Assembly: GCA_004802725.1 (NCBI GenBank)
Contig: SGPM01000003.1
Coordinates: forward strand, 1-64,000
Direction: 5' to 3'
Length of the DNA: 64,000 nucleotides
Source: Antrodiella citrinella
Taxonomy: Eukaryota > Basidiomycota > Agaricomycetes > Polyporales > Steccherinaceae
Position numbers and translations under genes: made by a program. Of this stretch, positions 10,737 to 20,198 are shown in pieces (position 1 is the first letter of the stretch; the number at the start of each line of letters is the position of its first letter). The notes under the pieces are model-generated. The model saw only the letters and a list, made by a program, of their open reading frames with translations, ran no database searches and was not told where the DNA came from.

Positions 10737-12281
10737 CTAGTGTTGACGATCTAGCTCTTTGATTAACAGGTCGTTGGTAGCCTTCGGATTATCCAGGTAT
10801 ACTAGTGGAAAGATTGTCAGCGACTCACAGAGCAAAATGAAAGGGGTCAAAACGTACAATGATGTCCTGCATGTGGAACAATGTACATCCGGCCTTGACC
10901 GTTGCCGGCTTGACGCATATTCTCAACGGACTGTGAGCCGCCCTCGGGGTCCATCCAGTCAGAGTCGCCGTCTGTATGCAGGTGTCAGTATCGTGTTTAA
11001 GGGACGCGGTCACGTTACTTACAAACAAATGTAACCGGGACGTTCAGCGCATGTATGCGGTCGACTATGGGTCGACGCGCAAACGCGCCAGGCGCAAGTA
11101 GATGAGCTACAGTAGCAAGTCAGCGCGTGTCATCGATGAACGGAAGGCAGAATGACTCACATATACAGTATTCGCCGGATCCCTTCGCGAGAGTGATATT
11201 CAAAATGTATTCATGCATAGCCTTGGTATCATCCGCGCTCAGGCCAATGAACCGTCTACTCGAGTACTTTCCAACGATCAAGGGTCCCCAAAATAACGAC
11301 GATCGTACGACTTGAAAGGGACTCCATCCTTCTTCCCATAGATAAGTGAAGACTTTGCGCGTTCTAGACTCTTTGCGCAGCTCCTTACGCTGACCCTCCT
11401 TGATAGCTTCCACCTTGCTGCGAGATGCTGGTTCCGCCGGGTCGGAGGACGCATCAACAGGCTGCGGGTCTGTGATCTCTCGGGAGTATTCCTCCTCAGG
11501 ATTGCGTGGAACGCCGGCAGGGGAGAGTAAGATGAGTTTGTTGACACGCGTGGGATACTTCAAGGCGTATACAACACTCAGGTAACCACCGAGGGAGTGG
11601 CCGATGAGAGTCATCTTCTCGAGACCCATCTTGATGCGCCATTCCTCGAGAGAATCGACGAAGAACGACTCAGCCTCGGTTACTCGACTGGTAATATCGT
11701 CACGCTTGGCTTTGACACGGAATGGGACTCGGGCTGAGCGACCCATACCTAGCCAGTCCAGGGCAAAGACGGAGGAACCGCGACTGCCAGCCCATTTCCC
11801 AAGTGCAGGGAAGTTTTGATAGAAGAAGCCGAGACCAGCGCCATAGCCATGCAGCACGACGGCTGGAGGTGGCGCTGACTCTGAGGGGTTGGTAGATTGG
11901 ATGGTAAATGTGTTGATGTACTCCTTAGGATCAGTGAGTTCTACGCGTGAACTGTGTGCAACGACGGAGGCGTCCTCTGCGGGAGTGGGCGCCGGTGAAA
12001 AGGCGGAGCGGAAGTAAGGGAGCTTTCTGCAAAGGCCAGAACGAATGAACGATAAGAGGGAGAGCTGGAGCGGCGTGACAACGGCAACGTACCTAAGTAA
12101 ACGATCCTCGCTCACAGCGCCCTCTTTCTCTCCTGCAGTCCACCTATACAAAGAAGATGAGAAGAAGGGATGAAGTACGATGGGCGGTCTGTGCTCACCA
12201 GCTCTTCAGACTAGCTGTGAAGGAGCTTGGAATGTCGCGGGCAGGCGGGAGTGGAATAGCCTCAATCACGGACGCAGCCAT
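10737..12281 (-). CDS. Alpha/beta hydrolase of the CGI-58/ABHD5-Cld1 family
   Basis: This family includes cardiolipin-specific phospholipase Cld1 and the lysophosphatidate acyltransferases related to ABHD4/5. The start exon gives MAASVIEAIPLPPARDIPSS. The core has the oxyanion region VVLHGYGAGLGFFYQNFP, then DWLGMGRSARVPF, and the nucleophile elbow GHSLGGY. Downstream exons, read on the minus strand over about 11107-10737, give HLLAPGAFARRPIVDRI, then DGDSDWMDPEGG with the acidic residue, then VPHAGHHLYLDNP with the catalytic His. HHLYLD fits the H-x4-D motif tied to acyltransferase activity in this family. The stop follows ELDRQH. An inserted Lys/Arg/Glu-rich segment lies before the cap region. 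Whether it acts as phospholipase or acyltransferase cannot be decided here. Confidence 0.88.
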
Positions 12282-12607
12282 ATTGTGTACGAGGAGAGGG
12301 ACGTTCAGACGTCGAGCAGCTCTTGTTAGGACGGCCACGACGGCGAGGAGGAGATGGAAGGAGAGAGGAAGAATGGTAGAACGTGAAGGACATGGCGGCG
12401 GCAGGTATGGCCTTACACAGACGCCGACGCTGCCAAGCCGCGCCGCGTGCGATCGTCACTCTCCCACGGTCACAGGACTGGCAATTATCATTTATGGAAG
12501 TACAGGAGGACTACGCATATACGACGAGAGACACCAGGAGGAGCATTCTGCGGGGCAGTCGTTGTCAGCTTCACGAAACACAGACAGCACGAACAACGCA
12601 GTCTCAC
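12282..12607. other. Intergenic region, tandem minus-strand genes
   Basis: This is the hydrolase promoter and the 3' UTR of the uS11m gene. No gene or clear element is seen. Confidence 0.45.
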
Positions 12608-13339
12608 CTATAAACGTCGTTTCTTCTTGGCCCGTGTTCCTCCAATCTTCATCGGCGTTTTGTCCGTGATCGACGTGATCGACTTCCGCACAACTTCGCC
12701 CTCGGCCGCAAGCAGCGCCTTATGTGTCGCGTCGCGTCCCTGCCCAAACCCCTTCAGATACAGGTTCACCCGCACACTTCTCGGGTCCTTCTCCTTCACC
12801 GTCTGCAGGTACTCAATCGCCTTCGTTGCGCACATGTACCCCGCCTCATAGCTCGACCGCCTGTTTCCCTTGAACCCGCAGATCCCACCACTAAATGTCT
12901 TCACCCCTTCGCCCGCCGGATTGCTGACCGTCGCGATCGTGTTATTGCGCGTGCACTTGACATGCAAGCCCCAGTGCGTGAAGGGTACCTGCGCAATCCG
13001 ACTTTCTCCGCCGTCCTGTGAGGCTTTCACAGGGTTTATAGGCTTCGGGTACGCGGAGTCAGGTGCAAAGGGGGGTGCTGGACGTGTCCTGTCCCATTCT
13101 TGCAGCGCTGGGTCTTTGTCCATTTGCTGCTGGAGACTATGGGCGAACAGCTGCCCCATTGCAGCCATGCCAGTCTGCTGCTCGGTAGGTGTCGAAGCAG
13201 GCTGTTCTGACTTCTGTGCAGGTGGGTCCAAGGTCGTGCCTTCCGGCATGCCGTGCAGTGAGGACATGGGGGCTGCCCATAGCCTCTGCTGAACGCATCG
13301 TGCAGCTGGCGGTATCCGCAGTGCCTGTAGTCTGAGCAT
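12608..13339 (-). CDS. Mitochondrial small-subunit ribosomal protein uS11m
   Basis: An intronless frame of about 243 codons. The C-terminal half is a uS11 domain: VPFTHWGLHVKCTRNNTIAT, then GGICGFKGNRRSSYEAGYMC, AGAT-type helix variants, VNLYLKGFGQGRDATHKALL and a basic end with TKPTMKIGG-like TDKTPMKIGG and KKKRR. The first 20 or so residues (MLRLQALRIPPAARCVQQRL) are Arg-rich and lack acids, typical of a mitochondrial presequence. It sits on the platform of the mitoribosome small subunit next to the 3' end of the rRNA. The gene starts 185 bases from the divergent Qcr9 gene, so the two mitochondrial genes probably share a promoter. The ATG was chosen because the presequence begins there; upstream in-frame codons are open but less plausible. 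Confidence 0.9.
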   Translation of the reverse strand: MLRLQALRIPPAARCVQQRLWAAPMSSLHGMPEGTTLDPPAQKSEQPASTPTEQQTGMAAMGQLFAHSLQQQMDKDPALQEWDRTRPAPPFAPDSAYPKPINPVKASQDGGESRIAQVPFTHWGLHVKCTRNNTIATVSNPAGEGVKTFSGGICGFKGNRRSSYEAGYMCATKAIEYLQTVKEKDPRSVRVNLYLKGFGQGRDATHKALLAAEGEVVRKSITSITDKTPMKIGGTRAKKKRRL

Positions 13340-13524
13340 TTTTGGTCGAGAGACTGAGGATGATGACGGAAAACAGACAGAGTGCGCGTAGACGCTGGTT
13401 TTGGCTGGTGTGCGCCAGTTCAAACTCCGACAAATTCCTCTCTCCTCATTCGCCCGACGCCCGTCACTGTTGCCCGTCGTCTTCACCCCAACCTCACTCT
13501 CATTCCACTCGTCTTGCTGCTACC

Positions 13525-13891
13525 ATGAGCGTACGTGTATTTAGCTGGCTGTTGTTTTCTGACAATAACGGTGTACTTGATAGTTCGCAAACACGTTCTA
13601 CAATGCACTCGTAAAACGAAACAGTGCGCAACTGCACCACCTTCCTCCTCCGCACACCCTCTGACATTCTCCTCCTTTTAGGTGTATACGTGACCTCTAT
13701 TTTCGCCGGAGCGTTCGCGTTCGGTGTCTCATTCGACCTGGGTGTCTCTTCATTCTGGGATAACTGGAACAAGGGCGTGAGTCTCTGCTCTTCCCCAACC
13801 ACTCTCCTTCACCATAACGCCTTTTGCTTTTCGCTTGCTATAGAAACAATGGAAGGACCTACGCGCCAAATACGTCCAGGATGAGGAGTAG
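13525..13891 (+). CDS. QCR9: Cytochrome bc1 complex subunit 9 (Qcr9/UQCR10)
   Basis: A tiny gene of four exons encoding about 63 residues. The first exon is only ATGAGC, followed by an intron from 13531. The next exons give FANTFYNALVKRN, then VYVTSIFAGAFAFGVSFDLG with the single membrane helix, then FWDNWNKG, and last KQWKDLRAKYVQDEE with stop at 13889. Length, the TFYNALVKRNSVYV start and the WDNWNKGKQWKD end match Qcr9, a small single-pass subunit of respiratory complex III in the mitochondrial inner membrane. All introns use GTRNGY donors and YAG acceptors. It is easily missed because no single open frame exceeds a few dozen codons. Confidence 0.93.
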
Positions 13892-14553
13892 AGCAGTGCA
13901 GAGCCCCACGATAATGCTATAGATGTTGCATTCCGATCTTTGCCCCCCTGGCTATGCTACTTCTCCCGTGTGTCGCAGTCTGTCGTGATTTCAGGGAACC
14001 CACGTTGAGGATTTCGCAACTGCCACCCACGACATGATCACCGCCCGTCGACCACCGTGCGTGGAGCACAGGAATTGGAATTGACGAGCAAGCAACGTGA
14101 ACGGAATACAGCGGATCCTTTGCCCCAAACATCATGTCGCGAGATCCGCTCTTCGCCGCCTTCAACCGGACAGACAGAAGAACGCAAGTTCGTGAGAGAA
14201 CAATTATAAAGCCATTGAAATAATGCAGGTATACTGTACATGCACGTAAATCTACTGTTTAGACGCATACGAGTGCAACAGACAATATCAAAAATAGAGA
14301 CAGGACAAGAGTGTTGTGAACAAAGCAAATGAAAGTGATGGAGTTGCAGGGGAAACCATTCAGGATGCAGTATGATTGCTTGGATGTGCGGGAGAATGAG
14401 AGGGAAATGAGAAGGAAACAGTATGCGTGCAAGAAAGAGGAAACTGCGATAGGACAAGAACCAAAACTGATGAATGACAGAACATGTTGTGTGAACGTTA
14501 GTGAGTGGAACAGACAGAGAAGACTGAAAGATAGGACATGAAACAACTCCCCC
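13892..14553. other. Convergent intergenic region
   Basis: This holds the 3' UTRs of Qcr9 (plus) and the Kcs1-type kinase (minus). Purine-rich repeats of AGGGAAATGAGAAGG type are seen near 14390-14420. No gene is supported. Confidence 0.45.
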
Positions 14554-17500
14554 CTACGTCGAGATCATCCCCAGATCATCCTCACCCTCCGGTATTGAGA
14601 ATATCTCGTCGAAAATCTCCTTCCCCTCGGTCGACAACGGCGGCAGCTGGTTCACCACCGCCGTGGGGTCGTCTCTCGATGCCTTCATCCTCCGAATCCT
14701 CTCCTCGTTCCAAATCTTTTCCAGCGTCTCAGCGAGGTTCAAAAGGCCGTACAAGAATCCGCGGTCAGGCTGGTCAGGGTAGTGCGGTGGGAACCGTGCA
14801 TAGATCAAGCCCGTGTCTGGGTCGACGTCCGCTTGATATCCCTTCCCGCTCGTCACGCCCTCGGTCTCGTAAGTTCGGGGCGTATACGGAAGCCAGTCGC
14901 TCCCGGTGGTCGTATGCGCAAAGTCGACGAGACGGATCTGGACTTCGCCGCGCTTGCGGCGTCTGCTGCTGCGCGCGGCCACCGGACCAGAGAGAAGATC
15001 CTCGCTATGGGAGCGACGAAGTGTAGGCTTGGTGCCTTCAGGTGCAACCGGTGCATGAAGCTGACGATCCAGCGATTCACCACGCTTGTTCCGCGGAGAC
15101 GGATTGTCTAGGACAGACGCACGGAAAGCTTCCTGCGCGTCGCGATCGCCGTCGTAGATCATGAGAAGTGAACAGCCATAGAACCGGAACCCCTTGAGAC
15201 GGTTGATGATGACAGCCAGGGCGTAGAGCTTGCGTAGAATGATCGGTATTTGGTAGGCTAGGAGGCGCTCGCCGTCGTATAAGAACGATCCTAACACGCT
15301 AGAGAACTCGTCTGGACGGACTTCCCGGCCTTTGTACTTGTCCTGGGTGCGATATGACTGCGTGACATGGTTCCACACCTTCGGAGAATAACGGGTTAGC
15401 AAAACCATCAGATGCACATGCGGACTAGTATACAAAAGGAAAGGTACATTGCAAGGAGGAACTCTCGGTGCGAAAGTCCACGTGATAATTGACAGAGAAG
15501 TTTGACTTACCTGCATGCCACACACCCGAACGCCCAAGGAACGGCTAGTCGTCCGATCGCATTTCTTACGCTGGCTCTTTTTCTTCGCAGCCGTTGCGTC
15601 CATACCGTACTGTCGAGTACCCATCTTCAAATCCAACACACACGAATGCTTCATCCGCCCCGTCAAATCCTCCATCAAGATGAAATGGTTCTGACGGGTC
15701 ACCATGGAGTCGTCGAGCAGTCCAGACGGGCTCGATGGGAGGTGACGATGGTCGGCGGGTAGACCGGGTTGTTGCATGAGATAAGGCGTCGGTGGTCCTT
15801 GCGAGCGGGACCGACTACGACGTTGGGATCTCGAAGAGAACGATCCCTCGCGCCTGCGCATCAGGTACGGCGGGTCATCATCCCTCGCCTCATCCGCCTC
15901 TGGGTCCTCAAAAGGGAAGATATCGGCGGAAGAAGAGCTCCGCCGCAGATTGGCATCACTGCGAGCTCTTCTGAGCGGTTGACCCAATGTAGAAAATTCC
16001 TCCTGCCTCAGCTCTCTATGGGATTCAACTTCTTCCTTCGCCTTGACTGCAGCAGACCACTCCCGCCATCACCCTCGCCGTCGGCGACATCGCCATCATC
16101 GTCCGTCCGCGCACCATTCGACATTCGACCTCTCGACTTGCACAAACGGCGCAGAAGAGTACTGAAAACATGGTCCTTGAACTTGGCGTTGACTACAGTG
16201 GATCCCGTGCCTCCGAAGTAAGGGCTACCAGGAAGAGAAGAGGCCGGGGACATCGACGCACTGCATGATTTGGAGTCGTCAAGACAGGTGGAAGTGGCTG
16301 GTGCTGTTTCAAGATCAGCGCTGACAGTTTGGGGGCGTGGAACGCCCTGTCCTTGGAAGGGTGAGTTGTTCGGTGTGGGCGCTGTCATGTTGAGAGGGCG
16401 AGCTAAGGGACTTGAGTTTGAACGGAGACAGCGTTGAATGCCATCAGCTGTAAATGCGAGATCGGGGCTAGAAGCTGTATATCCGCTCAGGTGCGCCCTT
16501 CGAAATGGTCGCAAGACAGGGACACCGACACCGGCACTGGCACCTGAGTGTGACCATGCTCGGCTACGTCCACCTTGCAGCAACCACTCCGGGATGATAT
16601 GACGGTTATAAGCAAGGGCGACTTCTGGCAACTCAGCTTCCTCCGTATCCGTGTCGCCGTCGTGGTTGGGATCCCGACTGGGAAGGAAGCGAGATGAGTG
16701 AGGTGTCTGCTCAGAAGCCGCCTTATGCAATAGAGGACGAGCAGCATCGCTGTTGCGACCATTGGGTTTATCATGGCCGTAAGCGGTGGGATGTAAGCTG
16801 CGAGGTACGCGTCTGTAGCTGACGAGCATGACTCCAAGATATCGTGGAATGAAGTCCAGCAGAGGGGGCGCTTCTCGCTCTACAGCTTCGTAAAACAGAT
16901 TTTCCCGAGATACAAGTGGCTATGGACGGTACGTCACGTCAATATTAATGGTGATGGTGAAACAAAATACTGACCTTGCACACGGCCCGCCTCGTGAATT
17001 TGTAGATGGCGCTGTGCCCGCCCACTTGGTTGCGGAATGGGCGTAGAGGAATGTGAGGAAGGCTCTCTTGTGAGAAATCGAAGCCAAGGTCATCTAACTC
17101 TCCTTCTTCGGTCGGAGCGATCTCTACGTCATCGTAGCGAGACAACAACGTGCGTCCGTGAGTGTCATCGTCCTCATCACTTGGTTGTCGTACTATAGGC
17201 TGAGGTAGTGGACTGTGCCGCATAGGTGAGAGAAGGAACGGCGAAGATGCGGATGTCGTGGATGTGTTCGTGGATACAGATGCAGTCTCCCAAGCGGACT
17301 CGTCATCTTCGGTCGACCATGGGGAGAACGGTACATCGTCAGCAATGGAGGAAGAGCGAGTGACGGCACTGGGCGGTGATAGCGACCGTCGACCCGGGAC
17401 GATGGTCTGCTCGGACGCAATAGTCTGGAGACTAGGCGGCGAGGAGCTAGTGTGCTCGATGAGTGGAGGAGACGTATGCAAAGCAGGGAGAGCCGGAACT

Positions 17501-18549
17501 ATAGTGGACCGGCGTTCTGAAGGGACGGACGAACGGTCACGAGTTTCTTGGAATGTAGCGTTTGATGAGATGGAAGAGTCTGAGGATATAGAGGCGCCCT
17601 CTACACCAGGTATGATGTCGTCCCACAGCGGTCGTTCACGAGGGCGTCCTCGGCCAGTGGAGTGGCCAGAGACAACAGCCTCACGCCATAGCGCGAGGTC
17701 ACTAAAGGTGTCCTTGGAGGCCAGCTGTTTGTCCTTTCTTCTTCGCGAGTCGGTATCCCGATGACTTACGTTTGAGCCCGTAGATTCTCTCGTCTTCACT
17801 CGCTCCAGCGCCGCGGTACTCTTCTCTCTCCGGCCAACCATGAATTCCCGATCGGGCCAGTCAGAGCGTTTCACAAACTCGAATTGCGCCTCACCGACAT
17901 CCTCAACCTGAGAGAAGCTACCCTTACGAGACTTTGAGGAACGAGGCCTTGAGTACTCGAAAGGACTTGGCTCATCCGCGACCGGAGTGGTAGCTGTCTC
18001 TTTGAAAAGATCCAACGAGGCCGCCACTTTGCGACCCATACCCGCAGAGATAGGCGGTACTGCTGATCGCTTGGGACTAGGTGAAGAGGATGAGGATGAT
18101 GCAGATGTTGATCGGCGAGATATCGGTCGGGTCATTCTGGAGGGGGACAAGGTAAGCACAAGTTCGGGAGGCACTGTGCGTGATGAGGGCAAGGTCAGTG
18201 CTCGGTCTGACTTGCGGAGGGGGAGGCGAGTGCGGGAATGATGTGGAGGGGAAAGCGGCCGCTGCTTTGCTTCAGTGTCTGTGCCATCGGAGTCATAGAG
18301 GGTAGCACTGGTCTTCCGAGGGTGTGCTTTGCTCGACGAGGGCCGACGGAGGGGTGCAGAGAAGGGGGGAGCGTTATCTCGAACAACCGTACCAAAGGCA
18401 GTTCTAAGCGGGGGCGTTGTGGCAGGCGACGAAGGCGTGAGCGGCGACGGCGGAAAGCGGAAAGTTTGTCGCTCTGAGCGGGTCGATTCAGGGGATGGTC
18501 CCATGCACAAAAGTTGTTCAAAATCTGCCGACAATGGCGTATGATACAT
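14554..18549 (-). CDS. KCS1: Kcs1-type inositol hexakisphosphate kinase
   Basis: This enzyme phosphorylates InsP6 to the pyrophosphate InsP7. The N-terminal ~500 residues are low-complexity, Ser/Pro/Thr-rich. At the end of that exon is QVGGHSAIYKFTRRAVCK, and after an intron near 16970-16920 PLVSRENLFYEAVEREAPPL and DFIPRYLGVMLVSYRR, the kinase N-lobe. A second long disordered insert follows. The catalytic core has CVLDLKMGTRQYG, the IPK signature P-x-x-x-D-x-K-x-G with Ser in the first position. It is followed, across an intron, by VWNHVTQSYRTQDKYKGREV, then YGCSLLMIYDGD, and VRLVDFAHTT-like QIRLVDFAHTTTG, which contains the metal-binding Asp. FLYGLLNLAETLEKIW is near the C terminus. I chose the ATG at 18549 (MYHTPLSADFEQ); MGPSPEST, a little downstream, is an alternative. 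About 1,200 residues. Confidence 0.9.
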
Positions 18550-19764
18550 GGAGGTGAGATGGACGGAACGAGGCGAAGAGAGGGAGCGGAGAGAACGTAC
18601 CACGCGGAAAGGAGGTCGATGGTATTATAGTGCACGGAAATGAGAACCGGAGCGTTCGTTATGATGTTCGGCAGAAAGAACGTTTGAAGAAAAATAAGAT
18701 AGAGTGGTGAGATTGAATGTGTCTGTGTTTCACGGAATGAAAAGATTTTAAGGACGGGGAGGAGGAGGAGGAGGTCAGGATGTACACAGCCAGAATTTGG
18801 CACTGGAGTGACGATATAGGCAACGACGATGACCCGACCAGGCACGTGGGTCCCTCCCGGCCTCTCCGCCCGACCGCCCGCCCACTGCGCTCTTTAGGCT
18901 TTCTGCTTTCTCCGTCCACCAGTACGTCCTCCGCGTCCTCCTCGATCTTTCGTGGACATCCCGACGCAGCTCTCGACAGTCGACCGAGGGACGTAAGTAT
19001 TCGAGACGTTCTGCAACGACCGCATCTGCGCTATCTTGCGCGCTTCTGCATCGAGGCATTCCCGTTTCCCTACCCAACACGCACGTTTGACCTCTCTCCC
19101 TCCGTCCAATCCCACCACCCACCACCCACCAGCACACGCCACGAACCGCGGCAACTGACACGCTCGGCCACCCCCAGGGATCGTCGTCCCCCAAAGGCTT
19201 ATCCCGAACTTCACGCAGCCCACCTTGGTGAACTGGGATCAATCTTCGTTCAGCGGTTTCAAACACGCTTGGCCTACGACCGTTCGTTTCCTCCTCGGGT
19301 CAGCTACTGCCTCCTATCTTCTCTCCCACCGTATCGCGCTGGCGCGAGTGACACCCACAGCACGAGATATCGCCAGAAAATCCAGGCCGTATCACAACGT
19401 ATTCCCTTTTCGAGCACCATGCCCTCACTTGTACGTCTTCATTTTGCACGTATCTTATCGCACCTGACGTCAATCGACGCCACGGCTTTACGCACTTCCA
19501 TGCCTGCAGGTCACTCGACGGTCGCGTGGCTGTCGCAACATCGAGACGGAACATGGACTGCGGACCATGCAGCGGTCATCCACACGTAAACGTTCGCTGA
19601 TGTTTTCGACTTGACCACCAATCGTACAGACACCGGGACACACATCGCACCGCGTCTCACGCTCGTGTCCCAGGATTGTGGGACTGCCAGTAAACCTTAT
19701 GGCAAACTTTATGTGGTCGCCGCGCTCGCCTCCAAGATCGTCCATGCTCTCGGCCCGCTCCGCC
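18550..19764. other. Upstream region of the kinase with a possible plus-strand first exon
   Basis: The region is CpG-normal. A long plus-strand open frame (18780-19589) has shadow-like composition and probably is 5' UTR. Within it, an ATG at 19419 (MPSL) is followed directly by GTACGT and, 79 bases later, by a CTGCAG acceptor at 19509, which looks like a real intron. The downstream exon stays open briefly, giving VTRRSRGCRNIETE in phase. It does not reach a recognisable domain before the CpG-depleted block begins. This may be the 5' end of a gene separated from its body (see findings). Confidence 0.35.
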
Positions 19765-19895
19765 ATTGGCCCTCATCAACCTTGTTCTGATGCTCTCCAA
19801 TATTAGTTGTTTATTTATGCTTAGTGAAACTTAACTTGATATTAATGATGATGTGATACTGCTTAGGAGTTGCTGACTCAGGTCTGAATATCTGG

Positions 19896-19913
19896 GAACA
19901 TTCTGGAGTGTTC
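19896..19913. promoter_or_regulatory. Heat-shock-element-like motif
   Basis: The bases read GAA-CA-TTC-TG-GAG-TG-TTC: four alternating 5-base units of the nGAAn heat shock element, with one GAG in place of GAA. It is embedded in the palindrome GGAACA...TGTTCC (19895-19914). It lies about 155 bases upstream of the TATA box at 20070. Function is inferred from sequence only. Confidence 0.4.
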
Positions 19914-20069
19914 CATGCTGAGTATATGACTAAGTTTGAAACACCAAAAAATGCAAGGCTGTGTTAGAATTGCCCATATTGGGACATTTTTATTATAAAT
20001 ATCAGAGCGATCACCGAAAATGGGACAGACAAAGAGCCAGGAGACAATGTATTTTCCCACGGACCGAGG

Positions 20070-20077
20070 TATATAAG
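20070..20077 (+). promoter_or_regulatory. TATA box within the CpG-depleted block
   Basis: TATATAAG is followed by a pyrimidine-rich tract (about 20098-20190) and an ATG at 20199, the usual arrangement of a strong fungal core promoter. Confidence 0.55.
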
Positions 20078-20198
20078 AGACAAAGCCCCTTCACTGATCC
20101 CCCCTTTCCCTCTCACTCTCTCTATTGCTTTCCCTCCCTCTTCTCCCTTCCCCCAATTGCTCCCCCCCTCTCCTTATCTTATCATTTGTCTGTGGACA

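Noticed and set aside
18780..19589. 269-codon plus-strand open frame
   Set aside because: Residue use (Ser/Pro/Arg/His-rich without pattern) looks like untranslated leader, and an apparent intron (19431-19509) interrupts it.
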